NCBI GenBank assembly: GCA_018829205.1
Contig: JAHJUE010000011.1
Coordinates: forward strand, 1-64,000
Source: Bacteroidota bacterium
GTDB lineage: Bacteria; Bacteroidota; Ignavibacteria; Ignavibacteriales; Melioribacteraceae
DNA length: 64,000 bases
Direction of reading: 5' to 3'
Of the stretch, positions 35,432 through 44,416 are shown piece after piece. Position 1 is the stretch's first letter. The number at the start of each line of letters is the position of its first letter. Below the pieces are notes generated by a model. That model worked only from the letters and a program-made list of their open reading frames with translations, did not search any database and had not been told where the DNA came from. The position numbers and the translations under genes are program-made.

Positions 35432-37138
35432 TTAATTTTTAATAAGATATCTTTTTATTTTTTGAGTAGTTGTTTTTTCAAATTCATTATCTCTTATATG
35501 AAACTTAGTTATTCTTTTATATGCTGCCAGCTGTTTATTGCACTCTTTAATTTCATTATCAATAATTTCGTTAATCATCTCAATGTTTATTTCAAATCCT
35601 TTTGTATTTGAAAATTCAATAAAGGCCTCGGCATCCACAACTATTTGAGCGGCTATTACCTCATCATGTTTGGAATCTTCTTCCCCATAAACAATTGATT
35701 CTAAAATAAACGGACTTCTATTTAGAATATCTTCAATTTCCTCAGGGAAAACATTTTTCCCGCTTCTTGAAATAATTACATTTTTCATTCTTCCGTTAAT
35801 ATGCAAAAAACCTTCTTCATCAAAATATCCAATATCACCGGTTTTAAACCATCCGTCTGAAAATACATCTTTCGTAAACTTTTCATTTTTATAATAACCA
35901 AGCATAACACTATCACCCTTAGCCCATATTTCACCGCTGCCGTTTTCATCAGGGTTGTTAATTTTAATCTCAATACCGGGTAAAGGAATTCCCGCGGCAT
36001 TATCTTTGAAAAAATCCAATCTATTTAATGCTAAAATGGGAGAAGTTTCTGTTAGACCGTAACCTTGAATAAAATTAAACCCGAATTCACGAAGACCCTT
36101 TGCAACTAAAGGATCAGGCGCCGCGCCCCCGGCAATAAATATTCTAATATGTCCGCCGAATTTGTTATGAATTTCCTTAAATATTTTTTTCTTTAAATCA
36201 TTTGCTCCAAATTTTCCTGCTAAATCCGTAATCTTAACAAGCGCAGGAACAACAACCGATTTTACTTTATCTTCTTTAATAGCTTTAGAAATTCTTTTAA
36301 ACATTTTATCGTATAATAAAGGGACGCCCAGCAATATAGTTGCTTTAACTTTCTGTATATCATCAACCACTGTTTTAAGCGAACGGGCATAGTACACAGA
36401 GGCGCCGCAATACAATGGACACAGCATTCCGCATGTACATTCATAAGTATGATGCATAGGCAGTACGGAAAGGAATCTGTCTTCGGGAAAAATAAACAGC
36501 ATTTTAACCATAGCCGTAAGGTTTGATGAAATATTTTTTTGACTCAGCATTACACCTTTAGCTCTTCCTAATGAACCTGAAGTAAAAATTATTTCCGCTA
36601 GTTCATCAGGATTAATTTTAGGAAGATCATTTTTATTGACGGGTTCATTTTCATCAATTAAATTTTTCATTTTCAGGAAGCCGGAACCGCTTTTGAAATT
36701 ATCCATACATATATAATGTTTCAGTTTTTTTAATGAAACTTTATGTTCTTCAAAAAGAGAAGCGAAATTTTCCGTGAAAATAATAGCTTCGGCATCCGAT
36801 TCGTGAATAATATTTAATATTTCGTTTTCGGTTAAATTTTTATCAATGGGCACAGCAACAAAATTAAAACACATAATTGTTAAATAACTCAAGGCCCATT
36901 GCACTCTGTTTTCTCCGATAATTGCAATATGAGCTCTTTCATTAATTCCAAGAGATTTTAATGCAGCTCCAAATCTTAATATATTATCCAATAGTTCAGT
37001 ATAATTTAGTCTGCTGATCTGCGTATTTGTCAAATCTTCCAGAGCTAGTCCGGAGTTATATTTAGCAGAACTTTGTAATACCATATCCTGCAGCGAATAA
37101 ATATTAGGCACATCATAAAGTTTAAAATTTGGTTTCAT
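35432..37138 (-). CDS. Long-chain acyl-CoA synthetase (AMP-binding enzyme)
   Basis: 568 residues of the ANL superfamily: HTYECTCGMLCPLYCGA, IFIAGGAAPDPLVAKGLREF, the A5 motif GYGLTETSP, and A7-A8 (GDIGYFDEEGFLHINGRMKNVI). A10 ends near TTTQKIKRY. The ATP-loop is FTSGSLGRAKGVMLS, where TSGTTGxPKG is usual. It should activate a fatty or other carboxylic acid to acyl-CoA via an acyl-adenylate. It is a single gene downstream of a small intergenic gap from pepD. Confidence 0.88.
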   Translation of the reverse strand: MKPNFKLYDVPNIYSLQDMVLQSSAKYNSGLALEDLTNTQISRLNYTELLDNILRFGAALKSLGINERAHIAIIGENRVQWALSYLTIMCFNFVAVPIDKNLTENEILNIIHESDAEAIIFTENFASLFEEHKVSLKKLKHYICMDNFKSGSGFLKMKNLIDENEPVNKNDLPKINPDELAEIIFTSGSLGRAKGVMLSQKNISSNLTAMVKMLFIFPEDRFLSVLPMHHTYECTCGMLCPLYCGASVYYARSLKTVVDDIQKVKATILLGVPLLYDKMFKRISKAIKEDKVKSVVVPALVKITDLAGKFGANDLKKKIFKEIHNKFGGHIRIFIAGGAAPDPLVAKGLREFGFNFIQGYGLTETSPILALNRLDFFKDNAAGIPLPGIEIKINNPDENGSGEIWAKGDSVMLGYYKNEKFTKDVFSDGWFKTGDIGYFDEEGFLHINGRMKNVIISRSGKNVFPEEIEDILNRSPFILESIVYGEEDSKHDEVIAAQIVVDAEAFIEFSNTKGFEINIEMINEIIDNEIKECNKQLAAYKRITKFHIRDNEFEKTTTQKIKRYLIKN

Positions 37139-37188
37139 TTTTTATCTCTTATTTTAAGATTGACATATCTTAATTGAATAAAAACAAA

Positions 37189-37208
37189 AGCCGTGCAATA
37201 ACACGGCT
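37189..37208 (-). terminator. pepD: Terminator after pepD
   Basis: AGCCGTG and CACGGCT form a 7-base-pair stem with a six-base loop. On the minus strand it is followed by TTTGTTTTTATT. It lies just beyond the pepD stop. Confidence 0.8.
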
Positions 37209-37222
37209 CTTAAATATTCTTT

Positions 37223-38683
37223 TTATTCTGCGTATAACTTTAATATTGATTTTGCAATATCATAAAACTTTGCTACCGCCGGAATATTAACTCTTTCGTC
37301 GGGCGAATGAGCTCCTTCAATTGTAGGTCCGAATGAAATCATATCAATTCCGGGATACTTTGCTCCCAGCAATCCGGTTTCAAGACCGGCGTGAATCGCT
37401 TTTATTGCCGGTTCTTGTCCATAATTTGTTTTATATAACGTTTTACATTTTTTAAGTAATTCGGAATCCATATTTGGCTGCCAACCCGGGTAGCTGTCGC
37501 CGATAATAACTTCACCGCCGGCTAAACTTAAAACGGACGCAACTGCATACGCAATATTCATTTTGGCCGGATCAATCGAGCTTCTTTGACTTGTTCCTAT
37601 TTTGATTTTTCCGTCTTCCATTTTTAATGTTGCAAGATTTGTTGATGTTTCAACAAGACCAGGAATATCGGGGCTCATTGCTATCACACCGTGAGGCATA
37701 GCAAGCAAGGTGTTAATAATTTTTCTTGTAAATTTTTTACGGAAAGCTTTTCTTAGTTTTACTTCTTTCTTTTTAAAAATTACTTTTAATCCGTTGTCGG
37801 TTGTTTTATACTCTAATAAAGAATCTTCAACAAATTTATTAATAATTTCGATTACTCTATTTTCATCGGCAGGGTTTATAAAAATTGTCGCTTCAGCTTC
37901 GCGCGGAATTGCATTTCTTAAAGAGCCGCCGGTTATTTCTGAAATTTTATATTTTATTTCTTCAAGTCTGTGCAAAAGTCTGGCAAGTAGCTTAATAGCG
38001 TTTGCTCGTTGCTGATGTATATCAAGTCCCGAATGCCCGCCTTTTAATCCAGTAACCATTAATTCATATGATTTAAATTCGTCTTTTATATCGGCGGCCT
38101 GGATTTCAAATAAACCTACCGTATCCTGCCCGCCTGAGCATCCTACATAAAAAGCGCCGTCTTCTTCGGAATCCATATTTAATAATGTTCTGCCCGAAAT
38201 AAAACCAGGCTGCAATTCATTAACGCCTGTCATTCCCGTCTCTTCATCAACTGTACACAATATTTCCAAAGGTCCGTGAACACAATCAGGATCAGTCGCC
38301 AAAGCCATTGCGGCCGCTACGCCGATACCGTTATCGGCTCCTAACGTTGTTCCTTCTGCAGTAATCCAGTCGCCGTCTCTAATAATTTTAAGCGGGTCAT
38401 TTTCAAAATCGTGATTAGTACCTTTATTCTTTTCGCAAACCATATCGACATGCCCCTGTAAAACAATAACAGGTTTATTCTCATAACCTTTTGTTGCCGG
38501 TACTTTGATAACAATGTTTCCAACTTTATCTTCAACAAATTCAAAGTTATGCTGTTTTGCAAATTCTCTTACATGGGCTCTAATTTTTTCTTCTTTTTTT
38601 GACGGATGCGGAACTTGAGTAATCCCGTAAAAATAATTCCAAATCAATTCAGGTTTTAATCCTTCAATCGCTTTTTGTGACAT
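37223..38683 (-). CDS. pepD: Aminoacyl-histidine dipeptidase (M20 family)
   Basis: 486 residues, the usual PepD length. The M20 metal-binding motifs are VLQGHVDMVCEKN, TLGADNGIGVAAAMAL and TVDEETGMTGVNEL (catalytic Glu); MVTGLKGGHSGLDIH and HAGLETGLLGAKYPGIDMIS follow. It hydrolyses Xaa-His dipeptides such as carnosine and other dipeptides in the cytoplasm. GGAG lies before the ATG. Confidence 0.95.
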   Translation of the reverse strand: MSQKAIEGLKPELIWNYFYGITQVPHPSKKEEKIRAHVREFAKQHNFEFVEDKVGNIVIKVPATKGYENKPVIVLQGHVDMVCEKNKGTNHDFENDPLKIIRDGDWITAEGTTLGADNGIGVAAAMALATDPDCVHGPLEILCTVDEETGMTGVNELQPGFISGRTLLNMDSEEDGAFYVGCSGGQDTVGLFEIQAADIKDEFKSYELMVTGLKGGHSGLDIHQQRANAIKLLARLLHRLEEIKYKISEITGGSLRNAIPREAEATIFINPADENRVIEIINKFVEDSLLEYKTTDNGLKVIFKKKEVKLRKAFRKKFTRKIINTLLAMPHGVIAMSPDIPGLVETSTNLATLKMEDGKIKIGTSQRSSIDPAKMNIAYAVASVLSLAGGEVIIGDSYPGWQPNMDSELLKKCKTLYKTNYGQEPAIKAIHAGLETGLLGAKYPGIDMISFGPTIEGAHSPDERVNIPAVAKFYDIAKSILKLYAE

Positions 38684-38752
38684 CTAATACTCCATTCTTA
38701 TTTTCATATGAGAATTCAAATTACTATGTTTTTTTTACTTATTACAGAAAAC

Positions 38753-39835
38753 TTAACTATGCCTAATATTTAAAATATCGCCGTCCTTAACCAAATAATC
38801 TTTTCCTTCAAGTCTCCAAACACCGGCTTCTTTGCATTTAGCGAAAGAGCCGTAGTTTATAAAATCGTCATAACTTACTACTTCGGCTCTAATAAATTTA
38901 TTATAAAAATCAGTGTGAATAACTCCTGCTGCGTCCTGCGCGGTATAACCATTTTTAATTGTCCATGCGCGGTTTTCATCTTCGCCAACCGTAAAGAATG
39001 ACTGCAGTCCTAAAATTTCATAAGAGGTTCTTAATATTTTAGTAAGAGCAGATTCTTCGATACCGTAATCGGCCATAAATATTTTCCGATCTTCCTCATC
39101 AAGATTTGAGAGTTCATTTTCAATTTTTGCTGAAAACGGAATTATATTTGCTGCCGCATCACCAATATTAGATTTTATATCGTTAATAATTTTTTGGGAA
39201 TCGGCAATTGTGTTTTCATCAAAATTTACTGCTATTGTAAGAGGTTTTAAAGTAAGAAGCTGATAACCGGATAAAAACTTCAATTCATTTTCATCTAATT
39301 TTAATGTACGTAATGGATTTTCACTTTCAACATGAGCATAGCATTTTTCGATGACAGGAAGTTCTTTTTTAAAGCTGTCGTCTTTGGACTTCATTACTTC
39401 CTTTTTCAGTTTTTCAATTCTATTTTCAAGAAACGCCAAATCGGATAGAAGAAATTCTGATTCAAGAAATTGAATGTCCCGCACCGGATTAATATTATTC
39501 ATTGGATGCGCAACTGTATCATCATTAAACTGCCTGATAACATAAAAAAGCGCGTCATTGTTTTTTACATTATTAAGGAAGACAGATGTTATTTTGACTT
39601 TCCCGTCATCCTGCATTCTTAATCCGGGAGTATCAAATATTTCAATTGTTGCGTTTACTTGTTTTTTGGGGTTAAAAATTTTAAAAAGTTTTTCTAATCT
39701 TTCATCGGGTACTTTTACAACCTCAATTGTCGCTTCTTCTTTCATCGAAACACCGGGCTGCATCTCGATACCGGCAAGGGTATTAAAAAGAGTTGTTTTC
39801 CCGGAATATTGTAATCCAACTAAACCTATTTGCAT
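38753..39835 (-). CDS. YchF-like GTPase, divergent
   Basis: 360 residues. The P-loop is GLQYSGKTTLFN, G3 is DTPGL and the G4 position is VNFDE. The C-terminal DUF933/TGS region is well conserved (FFTVGEDENRAWTIKNGYTA, AAGVIHTDFYNKFIRAEVVS, WRLEGKDYLVKDGDILNIR). Classic YchF has GLPNVGKST and DIAGLV, so the GTPase core is unusual while the tail is typical. YchF/OLA1 proteins bind ribosomes and prefer ATP. The ATG at 39835 follows GAGG; a GTG nine bases upstream lacks a binding site. Confidence 0.85.
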   Translation of the reverse strand: MQIGLVGLQYSGKTTLFNTLAGIEMQPGVSMKEEATIEVVKVPDERLEKLFKIFNPKKQVNATIEIFDTPGLRMQDDGKVKITSVFLNNVKNNDALFYVIRQFNDDTVAHPMNNINPVRDIQFLESEFLLSDLAFLENRIEKLKKEVMKSKDDSFKKELPVIEKCYAHVESENPLRTLKLDENELKFLSGYQLLTLKPLTIAVNFDENTIADSQKIINDIKSNIGDAAANIIPFSAKIENELSNLDEEDRKIFMADYGIEESALTKILRTSYEILGLQSFFTVGEDENRAWTIKNGYTAQDAAGVIHTDFYNKFIRAEVVSYDDFINYGSFAKCKEAGVWRLEGKDYLVKDGDILNIRHS

Positions 39836-39929
39836 ATTCCTCACAGAAAATTATTATAAAATACATTCGAAATATAACATAATTTTTGAAAATTAGATAA
39901 CCGGAGGAATGGCATGAAAAGAATATATT

Positions 39930-40217
39930 TTATGATTCAATTTGCGTGTGGAGTTCAATTTCTTCCAAAATGCTTGTTACTTTAAGGCATTCTTTCAATT
40001 CCCCGCTAAAAACCATTGCTCTTCCTTTAACATGAACTTCAAAAGCTAAATTTCTCGCTTTTTCGAACGAACATTTTACGGCTTTTACCAGCTGATTTAT
40101 AACTTCTTCAAACGAATGCCAGTCGTCGTTATATAGAATTACTTTAAACGGCAAACCGATACTGGTTTCTTCTTCAATATCAGGTTCAATTATTCCTGTC
40201 GGGTTTTCTTGATTCAT
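39930..40217 (-). CDS. clpS: ATP-dependent Clp protease adaptor ClpS
   Basis: About 95 residues with the ClpS core: FKVILYNDDWHSFEEVINQL, AFEVHVKGRAMVFSG and ILEEIELHTQIES. ClpS delivers proteins with destabilising N-terminal residues to ClpA(P). The start is uncertain: I use the ATG at 40217, but an in-frame TTG at 40238 is possible. No clpA is in the window. Confidence 0.9.
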   Translation of the reverse strand: MNQENPTGIIEPDIEEETSIGLPFKVILYNDDWHSFEEVINQLVKAVKCSFEKARNLAFEVHVKGRAMVFSGELKECLKVTSILEEIELHTQIES

Positions 40218-40285
40218 CTTATTATTATTTGATTTCAATTCCGGATTAATTTATAAAATTGTTATTAAAAAATAAAATTTAATAT

Positions 40286-40299
40286 ATTGTGTACACAAT
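40286..40299. promoter_or_regulatory. Palindrome ATTGTGTACACAAT upstream of etfB
   Basis: A perfect 14-base palindrome lies 57 bases before the etfB start, in the position of an operator. About ten palindromes of this length are expected by chance in the window, so support rests on position alone. A TetR- or GntR-type regulator of fatty-acid oxidation is possible. Confidence 0.25.
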
Positions 40300-40355
40300 T
40301 TACCAATATAACCGACTTAAAAATAAATATTTTTCGTTGAATTAAAGGAGGAGTA

Positions 40356-41105
40356 ATGAAAATTGCAGTGTGTGTTAGCCACGTTCCCGACACGGCATCA
40401 AAAATTTCTGTTGGCAGCGACGGCAAAACCATTGATCCAAACGGAGTTACTTTTATAGTTAATCCATATGATGAATTTGCGATAGAAGAAGCATTAAAAT
40501 TTAAAGAATCAAAAGGCGAAGGCGAAGTTGTTGTAATTAGTGTTGGACCTGACGCAAATAAAGAAACTTTACGAAAAGCACTTGCAATGGGTGCTGACAG
40601 CGGAGTTTTACTGAAAGATGATAATTACCGCGATTCAATGTCGGTTGCTAAAGCTTTAGCCGTTCAAATAAAAGAAATGGATGCAAGGTTAGTATTTTTT
40701 GGAAAACAATCGGTTGATTACGACAACTCTATTGTCGGCCAGTTAACGGCAGAATTATTAGGATATAATTGTATTTCAGTGGTAGTTGATTTAAAAATTG
40801 AAGGCGACAAAATTACCGCGGAAAGAGAAATTGAAGGCGGACGAGAAGTTGTTGAAACAAGTTTTCCGGTTGTTATAACAACTCAAAAAGGTTTAAACGA
40901 ACCACGATACGCTTCATTAAAAGGAATTATGGCCGCAAAGAAAAAAACAATTGAAGAAAAACCCGCGGCTGAAAACATTAATTTAATTGAAGTTGTACAA
41001 ATGAAAAAACCCGCTGCAAAACAGCCCGGGAAAATAATTGGAACTGATTCAAGCGCGGTTCCCGAATTGGTTCGTTTATTAAAAGAAGAAGCTAAAGTTA
41101 TATAG
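40356..41105 (+). CDS. etfB: Electron transfer flavoprotein beta subunit
   Basis: 249 residues typical of EtfB: MKIAVCVSHVPDT start, NPYDEFAIEEALKFKE, ALAMGADSGVLL, the recognition-loop region GLNEPRYASLKGIMAAKKK. It binds AMP and docks dehydrogenases. The AAAGGAGGAGTA ribosome binding site is the strongest in the area. It is followed by etfA after ten bases. Confidence 0.96.
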   Translation: MKIAVCVSHVPDTASKISVGSDGKTIDPNGVTFIVNPYDEFAIEEALKFKESKGEGEVVVISVGPDANKETLRKALAMGADSGVLLKDDNYRDSMSVAKALAVQIKEMDARLVFFGKQSVDYDNSIVGQLTAELLGYNCISVVVDLKIEGDKITAEREIEGGREVVETSFPVVITTQKGLNEPRYASLKGIMAAKKKTIEEKPAAENINLIEVVQMKKPAAKQPGKIIGTDSSAVPELVRLLKEEAKVI

Positions 41106-41115
41106 GGAGTTTAAA

Positions 41116-42084
41116 ATGGCAAATAAAGTTTTAGTATTTATTGAACAAAGAAACGGCGTAATAAAAAAAGCTTCATTAGAAGCGGCAAAATCCGGTTCTG
41201 ACTTGGCAGACAAAATTGGTACCGTTTCCGAAGCGGTGCTTATTGGCAGCGATGTGGATAATGCTGGTTTATTGGGCGGTTATGGTATTAAAAAAGTTGT
41301 GCACTTTAAAAATTCTGAACTAGGCAATTACTCTTCAAGCGCATATGCAGATTTATTTGCAGAATATGCAAATGAATCAGGAGCCGATTATTTTATTTTT
41401 TCTAATACTTCAATGGGAAAAGATTTAGCTCCAAAGATTGCCGTAAAACTAGACGCAGGGATTATTGTTGACGCTGTTAATTTAGATATTGACGGTGAAA
41501 ATATTATTGCAGCTAGACCTGTTTACGCAGGTAAAGCAATATTAAATGTGAAAATAAACAGCGCAAAAAAAATATTTACATTACGTCCTAATGTTTTTGC
41601 CGCGGGCGAAGCTTCTGATTCAATAGCTGAAGTTGAAATTAGGGAAGTTAATTCACCTAATTTAAGTACAAAGGTTATAGATATTAAAAAATCAGAAGGT
41701 AAGCTAGACGTCGCCGAAGCTGATGTTATTGTTTCTGGCGGCAGAGGTTTAAAAGGACCTGAACATTTTAACTTAATAGAAGATTTAGCCGATGCGCTTG
41801 GCGCAGCTGTTGGAGCATCGCGCGCTGTTGTAGATGCCGGGTGGAGATCGCACGGTGAGCAGGTAGGACAAACGGGAAAAACTGTTTCTCCCACCTTGTA
41901 TATCGCCTGCGGAATTTCCGGAGCTATTCAACATCTTGCAGGTATGCGATCTTCAAAGTATATTGTTGCAATAAACAAAGATAAAGAAGCTCCCATTTTC
42001 CAGGTTGCCGATTACGGAATTGCCGGTGATGTATTTGAAATTCTTCCGGCATTAACCGAAGAAATTAAAAAAATAAAGGGATAA
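41116..42084 (+). CDS. etfA: Electron transfer flavoprotein alpha subunit
   Basis: 322 residues. The C-terminal FAD-binding domain is clear: SGGRGLKGPEHFNLIEDLA, VGASRAVVDAGWRSHGEQVG, QTGKTVSPTLYIACGISGAI, and AINKDKEAPIFQVADYGI. It carries electrons from acyl-CoA dehydrogenases and related enzymes to the quinone pool via an ETF dehydrogenase, which is not in the window. GGGAG lies before the ATG. The acyl-CoA synthetase genes in this window suggest fatty-acid oxidation. Confidence 0.96.
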   Translation: MANKVLVFIEQRNGVIKKASLEAAKSGSDLADKIGTVSEAVLIGSDVDNAGLLGGYGIKKVVHFKNSELGNYSSSAYADLFAEYANESGADYFIFSNTSMGKDLAPKIAVKLDAGIIVDAVNLDIDGENIIAARPVYAGKAILNVKINSAKKIFTLRPNVFAAGEASDSIAEVEIREVNSPNLSTKVIDIKKSEGKLDVAEADVIVSGGRGLKGPEHFNLIEDLADALGAAVGASRAVVDAGWRSHGEQVGQTGKTVSPTLYIACGISGAIQHLAGMRSSKYIVAINKDKEAPIFQVADYGIAGDVFEILPALTEEIKKIKG

Positions 42085-42086
42085 AT

Positions 42087-42710
42087 TTGAACAAGGTTTT
42101 AGTAGAAATATTAGGTTTATCATCAAGCCCTTCCGCAGGAGGGGCTTATGCTCTTTTATTAAAAGAAACTTACGGATCGAGAAGACTGCCTATAATTATC
42201 GGCGCCTTTGAGGCTCAGGCCATTACACTTGAAATTGAAGGCATTAAACCACCGCGTCCTTTAACTCATGATTTGTTAAAAAGTTTTATCGATAATTTAG
42301 GGGCAACGGTAAATGAGGTAATTATAAGCGAATTAAAAGAGAATACTTTTTTTGCGAAAATAAGCATTGAAGTTTCTACATTGGTTAATGATATTGACGC
42401 CAGACCAAGTGATGCAATTGCCTTGGCAGTTAGAACTGGCGCACCTATTTATGTTTCCGAAGAAGTTATGAAATACGCATCTTTTATCCCTTCAAGTGAA
42501 GATAGTGAAGGAAATTTGGAAGATGTATTCGGAAGTTCTGAAACAAAAGATGAGCCCGAAGAAAATGAAAAACCAAAAGGAATTTCTGCAGATGAGTCAA
42601 AGGTCGCTTCTCTTCATGAACAATTAAGACAAGCAATTGAAAAAGAAGATTATGAACGCGCTGCCAAATTAAGAGATGAAATAAGTAAACGTGAAGGGAA
42701 CAATAATTAA
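42087..42710 (+). CDS. Bifunctional nuclease-domain (DUF151) protein with UvrB/UvrC motif
   Basis: 207 residues. The DUF151 domain (about 1-130) has GGAYALLLKETYGSRRLPIIIG and RPLTHDLLKSFIDNLG, with DARPSDAIALAVRTGAPIYV closing it. A Glu-rich linker follows, then a C-terminal UVR motif (LHEQLRQAIEKEDYERAAKL). DUF151 proteins of this type have been linked to nuclease activity and stress. The start is TTG two bases after etfA, so translational coupling to the Etf genes is likely. Confidence 0.87.
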   Translation: MNKVLVEILGLSSSPSAGGAYALLLKETYGSRRLPIIIGAFEAQAITLEIEGIKPPRPLTHDLLKSFIDNLGATVNEVIISELKENTFFAKISIEVSTLVNDIDARPSDAIALAVRTGAPIYVSEEVMKYASFIPSSEDSEGNLEDVFGSSETKDEPEENEKPKGISADESKVASLHEQLRQAIEKEDYERAAKLRDEISKREGNNN

Positions 42711-42820
42711 TTAATAGAAATATTCAGCTTATAAGTAAATTTTTTATTTATTCCAATATTCAATTTTTAGATACTTTAAATGTGCTGTTTGAAAATTAAT
42801 AAATAAAACGAAATATTAAC

Positions 42821-44302
42821 TTAGCCGAAAACAACCTTTCCTATTTCACATTCTAGGCATTTGTTTTTTGAACACTTAGATCTGAAAAGCTCAATCATAC
42901 CTTGCGAATAAATTGTCTTGTTTAAATATTCTTCTAAATTCAGACCTTCTCCAACATCCCGGACAATTTTATTATCCGAATTCTGAGGATAAATATTATA
43001 TAATTTTAAAACTTTTTTTGATAGATCCGAATTCCCGAAAACATTAAAATATACCGACATAAACGGGAGTATTACGTTTACAATAATTTCATCTGCTCTT
43101 GATGCGCCTACAAAATATTTAATTTCGCTAGAAGCAGGCTGATCAAAAACATAATGCTTTTGCCAGAAACCCGAAGCTTTAATTACAAATAACGAGCGAA
43201 GAGAATTAATTAATACCGTTAAATTTCTGATTTCATTAATTTTTTTAATGATGTTTGGTAAAAGTCCGCCGTATAATAAACTATAAATTATTTTTACACC
43301 TCCGGCAATTCTTATTGTCGGAAAATTCTGCGGTCTCATTTTAAAGAAGTGCCACTGCGTTTCATCATAAGTTTTTCCGTCATAAATTTTGCAAATATTT
43401 TCCCAATGAGCAGAAAGTTCTTTGGTATAGTTTGTTGTTTCCGACTCGGGCATTTTTTTTACATCTGGGATTAATCCCCCTATAGTAAATAGTGCTGATT
43501 CAAACCTTTGAAATAATTGTCCGTCGCTCCCTAATTTCTTTAGAAATTCAATATTTACCGATTGAGCAAGATTCATCATAATGGTTTTATTTTTGGAATA
43601 GCCAAGCGCTTCAAAAATAAATTCATAAAAAAGCTGCAGCCATAATTCCTGATCCTTAAAATCATCGTGCGTAAATTTTCTTTCGTTAAATCTATCATTC
43701 AAATCATATGAAATAACCGGTTCGCTTAATTTTAATTCTCTTATAAAAGTCAGTTCTTTTAATCTTTGATAAATCCTGCTGCATTTTTTATCGAACCTAA
43801 GCATTCCCATTTCTAAAAGATATTTGCTTTTAGTTTTTTCGTCAATCGCTTCTATTAAGGAAGAGCATTTTAGTTTGCTGTTAGGAGAATTAGAGATTTT
43901 TTGAATTTTAGTCTCAAACTTTTCAAGTAAATCATTATTAATGAAGTCGCATAGACTTAATGTAGGTACTTTTCTTCCCTCTTTAGTATATACATATTGA
44001 TGATTAAATTTGTTAAACAATGCTACATGAAGTACAATCTTATCATACTTATTATTAATATTATGTCCGTGCGATTTCCAATTTGAATAGTCCCCGTCAA
44101 TTTCAATATCTCCTACATAGGTAATGTTGCCAATTCTGATTCTTGCGTGTTTAAAATCCGGACCTGAAACATCCGGGTCACGCACGCCCGGATCAAGTAC
44201 TGTAATGTCTAAACCAGATGTTGTTTGAAGAGGTTTGATAAATTGTTGGGATTTCCAAATTTCATATAGATGGGATTCATATACTTTTGGCGCGCTGTTC
44301 AT
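42821..44302 (-). CDS. DUF2851 family protein
   Basis: 493 residues of the DUF2851 family, mostly seen in Bacteroidota and Chlorobiota: YESHLYEIWKSQQF start, DPGVRDPDVSGPDFKHARI, GDIEIDGDYSNWKSHGH, and a C-terminal cysteine set (SKCSKNKCLECEIG) that could bind metal. The function is unknown. I start at the ATG at 44302, which has GAGG six bases upstream. It is not tightly linked to a neighbour. Confidence 0.82.
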   Translation of the reverse strand: MNSAPKVYESHLYEIWKSQQFIKPLQTTSGLDITVLDPGVRDPDVSGPDFKHARIRIGNITYVGDIEIDGDYSNWKSHGHNINNKYDKIVLHVALFNKFNHQYVYTKEGRKVPTLSLCDFINNDLLEKFETKIQKISNSPNSKLKCSSLIEAIDEKTKSKYLLEMGMLRFDKKCSRIYQRLKELTFIRELKLSEPVISYDLNDRFNERKFTHDDFKDQELWLQLFYEFIFEALGYSKNKTIMMNLAQSVNIEFLKKLGSDGQLFQRFESALFTIGGLIPDVKKMPESETTNYTKELSAHWENICKIYDGKTYDETQWHFFKMRPQNFPTIRIAGGVKIIYSLLYGGLLPNIIKKINEIRNLTVLINSLRSLFVIKASGFWQKHYVFDQPASSEIKYFVGASRADEIIVNVILPFMSVYFNVFGNSDLSKKVLKLYNIYPQNSDNKIVRDVGEGLNLEEYLNKTIYSQGMIELFRSKCSKNKCLECEIGKVVFG

Positions 44303-44416
44303 TTGCAACCTCACATGTTTTCTTTCTTCAGGTTTTATAGTTTTTACCTTGAAGAAGATTAAAGGGGCAAGAAACTCTTATTAAAATAACATATTTAAAA
44401 GTTTAATTCCAGATTT

